Positions 1 through 10,137 of a DNA stretch of 64,000 nt are shown here, piece by piece (within the stretch, counting starts at the first letter, position 1; each line of letters starts with the position of its first letter). The position numbers were made by a program, and so were the translations under genes. Origin of the DNA: Dasyornis broadbenti (Eukaryota; Chordata; Aves; Passeriformes; Dasyornithidae); the NCBI GenBank assembly GCA_013397935.1, contig VZRN01000631.1, forward strand, positions 2,743,484-2,807,483, in the 5' to 3' direction. The notes beneath the pieces were generated by a model that had not been told where the DNA came from, did not search any database, and saw only the letters and a program-made list of their open reading frames with translations.

Positions 1-338
1 TCTCTCTATCTCTCATAACCAGACAATCAGAGAGAAGCCGGTTTTAATAATAGAAATGCTCATTACCTGGCTAATGATCTGTGAGGTTTAGAGGTGGGTG
101 TGCAGCAGGGATTGGGCAGCACATCTAGGAACGCACAGGGCCTTTCCCAAGCCAGGAAGTGCTGACTTGGTGATCAGCACTAAAACCAGGATCTGGTTTG
201 AGCGCCCAGTGTGCTGCTCTTTTCTCTCCCCCCTCAGCCACTCATTTTTGTTTCTAGTGGTGATTCCTTTTACTGGACGTCACTGGCTTTGCATCAGTGT
301 TGGACTGGCTCAAACCAAGCTTTTTTTTTCCTCTTAAG
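1..338 (+). other. FAM161A: FAM161A intron, 3' portion
   Basis: Non-coding sequence upstream of the first exon in view. It contains two acceptor-like sites: CTCCCCCCTCAG ending at 237, and the T9 tract plus CTCTTAAG ending at 338. The 238-338 interval is 101 bp, and use of the first site would shift the frame to a stop just before 339, so the second site is the coding one. Confidence 0.7.
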
Positions 339-1514
339 GGCAACCTGGGACAAGAGCTCATATCAGCCTCTTAATCTGCACAAATCCTTTTCAGACTCAG
401 ACTTAAGTGATCCCTTGGGCTCAAGTGTATCCGATGTGTCTGATGGAGAATTAGTATTTGAAGAAAATGGCAGTGAAACTGGCTCATCCTCATTTGCCAA
501 GCAGCAGATTGAAAAAATGTGGGATGGGTTCTCTCTGGAGGACTACATCTCCCGTGCCAAGCACAGCTTGCCAAGCTCACCAAGGAAGGTGCACAAGAAA
601 CAGAAAATGTGGTCCTCCAGAGTCACCGTGCCCAAGCCTTTCCAGATGACCATCAGAGAAGCTCAGAAGAAAGAGCAGAATGTCAAATCCAAGTCACAGA
701 TTGAACTGGAAAATCACTTACTGAAGAAGCAACTAGAGGAAGAAGCAGAGTGTCAGAAAAAATTCCGAGCCAATCCAGTGCCCGCTGCCGTCTTCCTGCC
801 GCTCTACAATGACATTGTGCAGCGGAATGAAGAGCGCAGGAGGTCTGTGAGGGAGAGGAGCAAACTCAAGCTCCTGGCTTCCCAAAAACCGTTTAAATTC
901 ATTGAACGAGAGAGGCAAAGGAGTGAAATCAGGAAAATGCAGTTAAAAGACATTTCCCCACCTGAAAATAAAACTAAAGCGTTCAGAGCGAAACCAGTTC
1001 CTAAATGTGTTTATAGTCCAGATTTCAATGACAAGCTAAAGGAGGAGGAGCTCTACAGAGAAATCAGGATCAGGATGAGAGCTGAGGAGTTGCTGCGAAA
1101 TTCATCTGTACCCAACAGCAGACTGGCCTTAAAAGAGAGCACTAAAAAGAAACACAAGAGCACTGAACCAAAGCCAACAGGACAGAAACCCAAGATCAAA
1201 TCGAGCGTTCCAGATTTTGAACGCCTACATGAGAAATTCCAGAAACGCCTCCTGCAACAAAAAAAAGTGAAACACCTCACAGTCTGTGAGCCTTTCGACC
1301 TTCGTACTTCGTACATTGCCTCAAAAAAGGGCAAGATCTTGAAGGACATTCAAGAGGATGAAGAAAAATTGAAGGAAACACGGTGGCCATTTGCCTCTCC
1401 AAGACAGAAACCTCGGACAGGGCAGTCAGGGGCAAATCCACAGCTCTTGGGAGCAGGAAAATCCAGATCTCCCAAAAACACAGAATCCACAAGACGACGG
1501 CTACAAGCCCTAAG
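339..1514 (+). CDS. FAM161A: FAM161A large central exon (UPF0564 region)
   Basis: This 1176-bp exon follows a T-rich tract ending in TTAAG at 338. One base completes a split codon, 391 codons follow, and two bases remain before GTGACT at 1515. It encodes the conserved core. MWDGFSLEDYI is at about 517-549. A first FRANPVP...LPLYND motif is at 763 and a second FRAKPVP...PDFND motif at 982, so the core contains an internal duplication. LASQKPFKFI is at 874-903, the NDKLKEEELYR helix at 1027, and the acidic block ending in KETRWPF at about 1333-1391. The chain is rich in Lys, Arg and Glu and should be largely helical or coiled coil, as expected for a microtubule-binding centriolar scaffold protein. 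The open frame runs upstream to 211 through the intron, but the phase and the conserved start favour 339. Confidence 0.93.
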
Positions 1515-4500
1515 GTGACTGCTTCAGAGATGCTCTACTTTACGTATACTTGAAAAGTAGATTTTTTTTTTTTTTTTGTACTGGTATATATTTGGTATTT
1601 TTTTCAGGATTATTTTCAGTATTTCAACACAAATAGTTAATTCTCCTGTGCAGTGAATATAGGACTTAATTTGTTCCTATAAGGGCTTATGATATAAATC
1701 TTAAAATATTTAAATATAGTACTTAATTAGTATTTATTATTATTACAGAAACTCTAGTGCATTTTTGTCAGAATGTCCCTAGGAAGAAGACAAATGACTG
1801 CTGTTTCCCAGGATATCCTGAATCCCTTTAAAGGGCACATACCTTGTGTCCTCTCATGGCAACCCTGGTTTTCTCTTGGGAATCATCTTTGCCAAAGCCT
1901 CCTTTGCAGTCTTGCTCTAGATTTAAAATGAATTCAGCCTTAGTTTATTCTCCCCACCAGGAATTCACTTGAGGAAAAGAGAAGGCTGGAAGAACAACAA
2001 AAAAGGAACAGAACCAAGCAGAAACAAAGGACGAAAAAATTCCAGAAAATTGTAATGGCTCGGGCTGAGGCCAATGACCCACATCAGAGCCTAGCTCAGA
2101 TGTCTAAATCCAGATTAAAAACATTCAGGTATTTTGTTGCATTCCCCTGGATCCTGAACATCTCATCCAACAATGAGAAGGAGAGGTTCAGGATTGCATT
2201 GTATGTTAAACATACAGTGTGTAAAAAAAATAGCATAGTCTAAGTTTAGATATTTACACATGGTAAATGAAACATGGTGCAAGCATCTGGAAAAAAAGTG
2301 GTCAAATTTAGTATTTCAAATGGGAAATTGTTGCCAATCTATATTGAGAAATACATATATTCCACCTTAGAGTATTACAGATTCACTAACAGGGGACTCC
2401 TGTGTTTTCTCAATCGATGTATCACCTAAAGAGCAAAGTTTATAAAAATCCAAAGGGAGTGGAACAGTGTGGATACAGAATATCCTTAGAGAGCTGGATA
2501 CTGCACTGGTGTTGGTACAACTCTGGTGCAGCAGTGAACATTTCACAATTCACTTCTTTGTCCCAGCAGGTCCCCACTGAAGAGGGAAGTTAAAGCAGGA
2601 GTATTTTAAATTCCCAGTGTAACAGCAGCGACTGAGGAAGCTGCTGGTGCTCAGGAGGAACGGGATCCAAAGTTACCTGGAGTAGAGATGCAATGCAAAC
2701 ACTGTTTGTACAGGACTGAGTACACAGGGAAGAACAGGAGGGCCTTCTTGGAGTGCTGGAAGCTGCCGCTCCAGATGGCTCCAGCTCTGACACACATCTA
2801 ACCCCATGACTGCTGCCTGGCCTCGTGTTTGGGGCTAATTTAACCCTTTCTGCTTTTCTAATCCTTAAAAAAAAAAATTAATCCTGTTAGAACAAGCCTT
2901 TTTTAGTGAGGTTTGTGATCTGGCCTGGCACGGTGGCTCTGCTGCAGTATCGACACCTGAAGGTGCTGTTACGTGGGGATGGTGAGAGGCACTGACTGCT
3001 CTGCCCCTGTTGCTTCGTGCCTGGGCAGGATTCTTGGGCAGCAACCTTGAATCCTAATTTCCAGTAACCTGGCATACTGTTGATAACAGCAGCTATATAA
3101 TGTACATGTCCTCAGGCACGTGATCTGCTGACTCTGGGACCGAAGCAGAAAACAACTGGAGTCAAGAGTTTCTCATCAGACTTTAAAAGTACTGATTTTT
3201 ATTTAATGCTGTTAATATCCTATGGTACATTCTGTTTCATTTTGCTTAGAACGACTGGATGATCTGTATGAAATCAGCATGTTAAAAAATCCTAAGTATC
3301 CAATTTTGTTAAAAAAACCCCCAGGAATCCAAACCCAGCCTCTTTTTAACTCCAGTAGCCAGGACCTACCTTTGCTTAGCCAAAGTGACTCCTTCAGAGA
3401 TGAATTGTTCAGTACGTCCCATTTATGTATCTTTAAGTGCAACAACGTTCAGTTTGTTATGAGCAATTCAACTGCTGTAGAAAATTACTTCTTCTACTGT
3501 AAATTAATAATGATTTCTCTCGTACTCTGCTTCCTGTAGGAACAACGAGAAGCAGAGAAGGCAGGAATATTTGCAAGAATTGCAAGAAATGGAAGAAAGA
3601 GTAAAACAAATGCCACTGCTTCTTGAAAGAGTCACTCAGGTTGCCTTGTTTCTGAGCTACTAATTAATCTTGACTGATACTGAATAAGATATTTGTAGTC
3701 TAATATTTTTAGAAGATACTTAAAAACACTTTTCAGGGCAGTATTTATCCATTTCAATCTCTGTTGCCCCAGTAATTTTTGTGACATGCTTGCACAGGGA
3801 GCAGAGAACTTTTGTAAAGGTGTGTCTGGTTCAGTCACCACGTGAGAAATTCTGAGCACAACCAAACATTGCTGGTCCAGAAAAGTAAAATCTGGTATAA
3901 AATTTTCAAGAATTGTTTTGCCATTCTTACCTGCAGTGAATAATCCTTTCCACTTATCAGCTGCAATTCATCAAACAGAGGATTAATATAAATAAAAGTA
4001 TCAAAAGACAGCCATGTAATGCATTAGATAACATTTAACCATTGTGGTTTTTTCCACAGAAAAATGCCAGAATGGCTGCAGAAAAGTATTATTCAAACAG
4101 ACTGAGAGCACTGGGGATATCCCCAGAGTTTGTTTCAAAGAAAGGACAAGCAGCCAAATCACTGCAATTCTCCACTGCTGGAGATTTTACTGCCATCGCT
4201 GTAAGAAAAAGGTAGAGTTTACTGAAGGGTTTTTTTAAAATCTATTACATATCTAATAATTAGAAAAGTTTTCATGTGTAGATTTGGGGTTTTTAAAATG
4301 ATTTTTAGTATTTCCCAGGGAACTATTTGACTATGTGGTTTGCTTTACTAATGTTCATGTTAGTACGTACCGTTGATTGTTTTTCCTGAATTAAATATTA
4401 TTTCATAAAACAGGAGAGCTGCCTAACCAAACTGGTTATGTTATGTAATGCACTTCAAAGAAAAATTAAGAAAACCATTTTTTGTTTGTTCCTTTCATCA

Positions 4501-5447
4501 AAAATTCTGGCAGTTTGCTGTACCTTTAAATTTTAAATTTTTTCAGTGAGCCTTATTAAAAATAGTTTTCAGTATCCATTGGGTGTTATGATTTCAAAGG
4601 AAGCAGAAATGAAAAAAAAATTGGAATATATAAACAATACTGTCGAGTTACTTTCTAGCATAAAGAGAGACTCTTGTGTCCCCCCTTCCCTTTTCCTTCC
4701 CCAGTTCCACCCCAGCCAAGACTACCAGGATTTGTCGTAGATTACATAAACGTAGTTCAACACCTCCTGGAAAGCATCTTCCCAGAAAATAAAACCCCAC
4801 ATGCAATTTGTCTTTTCAGAATCATCAAGGTTAAAGTGAAAAAAAGGGAATCCTTTGAGGAAGCAGCTGCCGACAATCCCCAGTGTGAACAGTCCTGGGA
4901 GGAGGAAGAGGAAGAGAAAGGAAAAGGTGTCAAAACCTCCACCCCAGATGAGCAGCTCAGTGAGCTGGAGGATGGGGATGAGGCCAGAGGTAGCCCTTAT
5001 GTCCATGAGCCTGAATCCAGCCCGTCCTCTGGCCAGCATAGTGAGGAGGAGGAGGAGGAAGAGGAAGCAAAGTCAGGCCCATCACTTGGCCATTCCCAGG
5101 AGGAAGAGGAAGCCAAGGCAGACCTGTCACTTGGCCATTCCCAGGAGGAGGAGGAGGAAGAGGAAGGAAAGGCAGGCCCATCGCTTGGCCATTCCCAGGA
5201 GGAAGAGGAGGAAGAGGAGGAGGAGGAGGAGGATGAAGCAAAGTCAGGCCCATCACTTGGCCATTCACAGGAGGAAGAGGAGGAGGAGGAGGATCAGTCC
5301 AGAGCTACCTCTCGGTCTGAGGGGTCCCATGAGCAGGAAGAGGAAGCTCAGTCAGACCCCGAAGCTGAGGGTGCCTTCCAGTATGAGGATGAGGAATATG
5401 AGAGCGATGATTCGGAGGAGCAGCCCAGTGATGAGGAAGGTGACTGA
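339..5447 (+). CDS. FAM161A: FAM161A, 3' part of the gene (five coding exons)
   Basis: Spliced gene for a centrosome and cilium protein of the UPF0564 family. From the literature, FAM161A binds microtubules, sits at the photoreceptor connecting cilium and centrioles, and is mutated in human retinitis pigmentosa RP28. The coding exons 339-1514, 1961-2128, 3540-3639, 4060-4211 and 4820-5447 join with matching phases: 2 bases left over, 2, 0, 2, stop. The product matches my recollection of vertebrate FAM161A along most of its length: the MW..FSLEDYI segment, two FRA.PVP repeats, KPFKFI, NDKLKEEELYR, the DEE.LKETRWP block, and the YYSNRLRALGISPEFVSKKG segment near the C-terminus. Only the acidic tail is poorly conserved. 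About 740 residues are encoded here with the optional second exon, 684 without; the N-terminal exons are outside the window. FAM161B is less likely because the C-terminal half, including the optional exon, fits FAM161A. Confidence 0.95.
1515..1960 (+). other. FAM161A intron
   Basis: A 446-bp AT-rich intron with a T17 run near 1561-1577 and a pyrimidine-rich end before CACCAG. No other feature is seen. Confidence 0.85.
1961..2128 (+). CDS. FAM161A: FAM161A optional 56-codon exon
   Basis: The exon has a CCCCACCAG acceptor at 1960 and a donor AG/GTATTT at 2129. Its length is 168 bp, exactly 56 codons, and it enters and leaves in the same phase, so it can be skipped without a frameshift. The peptide is Lys, Arg, Gln and Glu rich with a SHQSLAQ-like core (here DPHQSLAQMSKSRLK at about 2077-2121). 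It corresponds to the alternatively spliced exon that separates the long (about 716 residue) and short (about 660 residue) human isoforms; that correspondence is from knowledge of the family. Retention of both splice sites and an open frame implies that both isoforms are made in this bird too (inference). Confidence 0.88.
2129..3539 (+). other. FAM161A intron
   Basis: A 1.4-kb intron. It contains a pseudo-exon-like segment (3250-3411, 162 bp, flanked by TTGCTTAG and GTACGT) that is open in one frame, but not in the frame needed after the upstream exon. Nothing else is recognisable. Confidence 0.75.
3540..3639 (+). CDS. FAM161A: FAM161A exon, coiled-coil segment
   Basis: The acceptor CTTCCTGTAG ends at 3539. 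One base completes an Arg codon, then 33 codons run to CAG at 3639 before GTTGCC. The peptide is strongly charged (RRQEYLQELQEMEERVKQ core) and ends LLERVTQ. It matches the family's short Glu- and Lys-rich helix before the C-terminal KNARMAAEK segment. It ends in phase 0, as the next exon needs. Confidence 0.92.
3640..4059 (+). other. FAM161A intron
   Basis: A 420-bp AT-rich intron between two phase-0 exon ends. No repeats or other signals are seen. Confidence 0.85.
4060..4211 (+). CDS. FAM161A: FAM161A exon, conserved C-terminal motif
   Basis: The acceptor TTTTTTCCACAG ends at 4059. The exon begins KNARMAAEKYYSNRLRALG and continues ISPEFVSKKGQ, the last strongly conserved block of the family. 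Two donors lie 11 bases apart: GTAAGA at 4201 (phase 0) and AAG/GTAGAG at 4212 (phase 2). Only the second joins in frame to the acidic last exon; the first would reach a stop after four codons of that exon. I therefore call 4211 as the end, and treat use of the upstream donor as a possible truncating splice form. Confidence 0.88.
4212..4819 (+). other. FAM161A last intron
   Basis: A 608-bp intron with a C/T-rich stretch (about 4675-4704) that contains a decoy acceptor, and the used acceptor at 4819. Part of it is open in the frame of the last exon. Confidence 0.8.
4820..5447 (+). CDS. FAM161A: FAM161A last coding exon, acidic Glu-rich tail
   Basis: The acceptor TTGTCTTTTCAG ends at 4819 and the exon runs to TGA at 5445-5447. 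Its 208 codons start with a short basic stretch (IIKVKVKKRESFEE) and then become extremely acidic, with long Glu runs, a Gly-Pro-Ser-Leu-Gly-His-Ser-Gln motif repeated about four times, and a final Asp/Glu/Ser segment (YESDDSEEQPSDEEGD). Mammalian FAM161A also ends in an acidic Glu-rich tail, but this one is longer and carries a tandem repeat. It is probably disordered. The open frame extends upstream into the intron to about 4674; a second acceptor-like CCCCAG at 4704 is out of phase with the preceding exon and was not used. Confidence 0.88.
5041..5295 (+). repeat. Coding minisatellite in FAM161A tail (GPSLGHSQ + Glu run)
   Basis: Four copies of a unit made of a CACTTGGCCATTC-type core (starts at 5083, 5128, 5182 and 5254) followed by GAG/GAA runs. 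The spacings are 45, 54 and 72 bp, all multiples of 9, so the frame is kept while the Glu-run length varies. On the protein level each unit is G/D-P/L-S-L-G-H-S-Q, then 4 to 12 acidic residues, then A-K. This is a typical replication-slippage array under frame constraint, and it is likely to vary in length between individuals or species (inference). Confidence 0.9.
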
Positions 5448-5636
5448 TGGGAAGGTGTCAGGATGGCCTGGGACTCAGGAACCTCTTCCACTGCTGCCCA
5501 TGGAACCAAAGAAATACTTGGTGCTCTGCTACAGATACAAAATTCTGTGAATTTTTACCTCTTAGTTGAAGAGCCAGTGCAGAAATTTTGCTTGTTCCCC
5601 AGTAAGAAAGCTCAAGTTCCTAGTTTGTACCAAGAA

Positions 5637-5642
5637 AATAAA
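5637..5642 (+). terminator. FAM161A proximal poly(A) signal
   Basis: Canonical AATAAA 190 bp after the stop codon, followed within 30 bp by a T-rich stretch (5659-5669). It is the most likely 3' end of the main FAM161A transcript. Confidence 0.75.
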
Positions 5643-6184
5643 TTACTTTTATATTAATCTTCTTTTTTCCAGTCTTCTGTGACATTAGCGCACCTCTGTT
5701 CTTAAAAAGAACTCGTTGTTTAATGATAGCGTTACACAGTGAGCCGTGGAAGTACTGAGGGATCATTTCCAGCTCTTCCCACGGGCTGGCAAAGCCAGGG
5801 GAGAGTTTGGAGCAGGAATTGCCATTTTGTCCCTAAAAGGGGAATCTTTTTACCTCAGGTAATTCTAGTTGTATGAAACTGTGCAAGGAAGCGCTTTAGT
5901 ACCTCTTCTTACACACTCAGGACTTCAGCTACTCTACAGAAGGAAAATGTTTGGCATTTGTTTTTTCCCTTTTATCATTAATACCTTCTCCTATCTCTTT
6001 CTTGCTAACCTGTCATGTGCAGTGTTGGGGAAAATCCCATCCACGCAAAATCTGTTATTATTCCTTCCTCCTTAATTTTGTTACACAATTTATCCGTGTT
6101 TGGAACTTTTTAAAGCATTATTACTTAATTTATTTTTGAAATGTGAACATAACTAATGTGGACTTGAAACTTTTTTTAAACTTG

Positions 6185-6282
6185 AATAAAATATCTATGA
6201 AAATATAAATCCTTGCTTCACAAGGAAGTTTGCTTCTGGTTGTCAGTATTCTGTAATTCTGAAGAGTTGTACAATTAATAAA
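6185..6282 (+). terminator. Distal poly(A) signals
   Basis: AATAAA occurs at 6185-6190 and again at 6277-6282, in AT-rich sequence 740-830 bp after the FAM161A stop. They could make longer 3' UTRs. Which one is used cannot be read from the sequence. Confidence 0.4.
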
Positions 6283-6767
6283 CACATATTACTAGTACTT
6301 GTTTCCAGGAAATCAAATTTTCTGAAAGAAGGCAGAGGAACTCTAAATTATATTTTTTCTCAGATTATTTGAAGGGATTTCAAAGAAAAAAAAAAGTCAA
6401 ATCTGTTTCTAAGATTTGACTGCACTCACTTAAGTGTTCTAAAAGAACAAATATGGAATTGTTGAACGACTAAGATAGAGAATAAAAATACCACTAAATT
6501 CCTTTGAACTTAAAGAAAGTAGCAAACCCAATGTTTTTTAAGGCTTTAGAAGGAGTTGGAAACCTGTGTATAATTGAGATTGAGTTTGTCACCAAATTTT
6601 TCATATTAACCTTAATAATAACAGAATTAATGAACATGGTAAATATGATATAACCAGGAAGAGTTAAGATAGCTTTTGGAGGTTATGCCTCAGCTTTTTT
6701 TAGTATTTCTGGAAAAGAAAAACAGAATTGTGTGGACTAAGGAGATCAAATAGATGTGGTTTCCCAC

Positions 6768-7278
6768 GATTTCCAGGAAGCATTTGACACAATTTGCTAT
6801 CAAAGGATCTTAAAGAAACCAATCTTATTGTAAGAAAAGAAAGATCCTCATGAATGGGAGATGAAACCTTGAGATATTAAAGGAACCACTTATGGAAATC
6901 ACTTGGAGCAGCAGGGCTTTTCAGACAGGGAGGATAATGAGATTTAAGTAAAAAAAAAACTTCAGAAATTGCATTACAAACATAAAGGGATAAACATTCC
7001 AATAAGGAATTAAAAAGCAGAGAAAGCAAAGAAAAAAATCAGAGATGACAGAATAGAAATGGGGAGAGACAAGTCAGGGTGAATTAAACCTGGTGAAGCA
7101 AAGTACAGCAGTAAAAAATATTTCAAACAAAGAAAAGCCACGCACACCTGTCAGGAGATGAAAAATAGTCTGGCCTAAAAACCAAGTCATGCTTTGACCT
7201 CTTTTTCCCCTTTTCTTTTTAATGCAAGGAGGATGATTTAAATGTAGACAAACCAGAAAAACTAATAGGATGACATTA

Positions 7279-7322
<44 letters not shown>

Positions 7323-7420
7323 AGCGCTATATTTAAAAAACCTAGTACATTCAACATGAAATTCAAAATCCAGGTGAAGCATTTTGGTAAATTGCCAAGA
7401 TGCAGAGAAGTACCATAGAA
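6768..7420 (+). mobile_element. Old, decayed LINE (CR1-like) fragment
   Basis: At 6768-6820 the + strand reads DFQEAFDTICYQRILKK, close to the reverse-transcriptase motif DF.KAFDT..H..L..KL of CR1-type non-LTR retrotransposons. At about 7343-7395 a second segment (AAGCATTTTGGTAA core) resembles the CR1 region just after the RT domain. The order and strand agree, and the segment between them is degenerate and contains the A tract. Only fragments are recognisable and no open frame survives. Confidence 0.4.
7280..7323. repeat. A-rich homopolymer tract
   Basis: 44 bases of A interrupted once by G at 7310. It lies inside the LINE-like stretch and may be a slippage-expanded A run. Confidence 0.95.
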
Positions 7421-10121
7421 AGGAGAACAGAATGTGTGGTACTCTGTCAGAACTCAAAATATTTTGATGCAACTAACATAGAGAAAAAATTTTATTTTGA
7501 TTCTCAAAAGGTGAGGTAATAGAAGCATTTTAAGGTACAAGGCTCATTAAAGGAGAAATGCTGATGAGTTATGCTTTCAGGGAAGCCACCTAGCAGGAGG
7601 GAGAGGAATAGGAAAGTTTCTCACAGATTATTGAATATTCTGTCTTTACTATTTTAATTAATGGCCACAGCCCAAAAGTAGGAACATGATCAAAAATTTG
7701 CAAAGAAAATGAGAAAGGTGTATCTGAAAAAAGGATTAAAAATACCACATGGGAAGAAGAGGACAACTTTGCATGTGGACTGTAGTATGAAATAATTCTG
7801 AAGTGCAAGAAATAGTGTTTCTGTAGAATAATTATATATATTTATGTTTTGAAACTGGAAGCCAGAATTTTGGATGTTGAGTTTTTTCAAGAATTCTTTC
7901 TATTTACAATATTGCTTCCTCCAGAAACCATCTCCCCCTGTACATAACTATCACAGCACCAGGCAGGTTATGTTCTCTTTTCCTTTGAGGAAAAAATTAT
8001 TACATCATTGCCTTTTACAGCTGCTCCACATGAAGAGAATAACAAAAGAATTCAAATTCTTGAAGAAAAGGTTTAAAGGCATCCCTATTTCAAAATTAAT
8101 TATGGTCTCACTTAGAATTCTCAAGGCTTCACTAATGGCAGCAAACAAAATATTTGCCTGAGCTTGGCAGATAATAGGCACTCTACAGATCAAAATATAT
8201 ATTACAAATTATTTCTAACAGTATGTCTATCCAGTTGCCCACAAATTGAGTTTTGAATACACAATAAATTTGTCCAGGAATACTGGCTGGTCCATTGCTA
8301 CAAGATATGGCAGCTGCTGGCTTACAAACATTAAAATAATAAAATCAGATAAATTAGATAAAATTTGATAAAATTAGAAATAGTTTGGTGTCTGTCCTCC
8401 TCACCCTCCAGTGGAATTACAGTTTTGCATCTCTGGTTATATAATATTTTGGTAATTGGCTTTAGGATAAAAAAAAAGAGAAACCCTTACATACTCCACC
8501 AAAACTCAAAATTGCTTCTTTCTTCAATAGGAATTCTAGGTATCTGAGGAATGCCAGATCAGAACTGAGACTTGCAAATAGCATCAGAAAAATTCCTGTC
8601 CCTCCTGTCTGCTAAAATCACAGCAGTCAGATGGAGCAGAGAAATCAGGAATCACAGGGATAAGGCAAACCACACAGACATGAAGAAAGGTGGAGGTGGA
8701 GGTTAGGAGGTGACAGGGACAGCAGGCCTTGCCCCCTTTAGTTCTGGCCCGTTATGATCCGTGTCCCATGGAACTGCAACCCAGGATTAGCCACGTGGGA
8801 CAATCCCCCTCATGCTTACGGGGCTGTAGCACAGGGGAGGCAGATGTGAACAGGCAAGAAATACTCTTATTTCCGGATAATTAACACTGTAAACGAGACC
8901 AAAATTTCACAAGCACTAACTGTACCGTGAAAGTCAGTTGTCAACAGGACTAAAACCAAGAATATTTGCACCTGCACAGCTCAAAACTTGCTACTAATAG
9001 TCAGGGCTTACTGACATAAGCAGATTACTAACAATAGTTAGGCAGGTTACAATAAGAAGGTTAGTAAGATTAGGCACGTTGCTGATTAACTGTAGCAACC
9101 ACACTGCTACCACAGCCAGGAAATTCTGGTTGCCAGGATCGTGAAGTGTCACAAACCAGCCTGCTTCCACATTATTCAGGTGATTCTAGACTCGGCTCTC
9201 CACACTTGCAGATGTAGCTGGTTCTCAGGGAAGGCTGCTGTTAACTTGCTATAGTTTTTACTGTGTGTTCATGCCATCCCATGTTTTCTAAAATGGACTA
9301 AAGAGACACAAATAATATTTGTAATAAGTAGTAAGAGCAAACGAACAAAAATCAGAAACTTTTTGTGTGTCTCATTCTGATTTAACTCTGCTCTGGGGAG
9401 CTCAATCCTGTAATGCCTTTATCCCCAAGGTAACTGGAATTGCTAAGGGCACCATCCCAGCTATTCAAGCATTGAGCTCTCAGATCTGACACTCAAGGGC
9501 CACACAAACAGCTGAGTGTGAGGCAACAGCCCTTGACAAGGACCAGTCTGGGGTTTTGAACTCTGAGTTTTCTAACCAAAACAGAAATGGCAAATATTGC
9601 ACAGGAGAATCTCAGCCCGAAGTGCTGAGGCTCATCTGACTGACACACAGGGCCTGCTCCTTGTGCCACTGCAAAGTATCCACTCCTAGGAAACAGCTAT
9701 CCATGGGCTCATATTCGTGATTCTGCAAAACTGTGGCACTTCCCAGGACAGTGAGAATTCCGTGTATCCCCTGCCTGTTAACTAGATTCACAGTTTATTG
9801 CTGGGTGAAACCTTCCTTCTGCCGGTACTCTGTTAATCCTGATTTAATTCAGGCCTCGCAAGCTGAGGCTGAGTTTAGCTCTCCTCGTGGAGCTGGCTAG
9901 GTACCTGTTTGCCTGCTCCAGCTTGCTCCCGACCCTGAGAACTGGCACACAGCCCTTCCTGTTCCCACAGCTCCCTCTCCTCCCTTTCCCACTGAAAGGC
10001 GGCTCAGTGTTGCACAGAAATAGCCCTCAGTTTTCAACCAGCCACGCAACTGCTGGGTAATATTCAACTTTGTGTAAAGGGTAACTAGGAAAAAGCTCTT
10101 CAGTTTTATGCAACAGTCAGT

Positions 10122-10137
10122 TCTCTCTCTCTCTCTC
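10122..10137. repeat. Short (CT)n microsatellite
   Basis: About eight CT units. It is too short to be notable except as a simple repeat. Confidence 0.8.

Noticed and set aside
211..338. 5' extension of the large FAM161A exon to an upstream start
   Set aside because: The frame is open, but the sequence is intron-like (long T tract, acceptor at 338) and does not resemble the protein family. Phase supports an exon start at 339.
4674..4819. Extension of the last FAM161A exon upstream (acceptor-like CCCCAG at 4704)
   Set aside because: The frame is open, but this acceptor does not match the phase of either donor of the preceding exon; the acceptor at 4819 does.
4957..5268. Proline-rich - strand frame (103 codons)
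   Set aside because: It is the antisense shadow of the Glu-coding GAG/GAA repeats of FAM161A.
4855..5550. Arg/Lys-rich + strand frame of 231 codons
   Set aside because: It is a second-frame reading of the same GAG/GAA repeats (AGG/AGA codons), not an independent gene.
7074..7472. 132-codon - strand frame with a Phe run
   Set aside because: It depends on the A tract at 7280-7323 and overlaps the LINE-like fragment.
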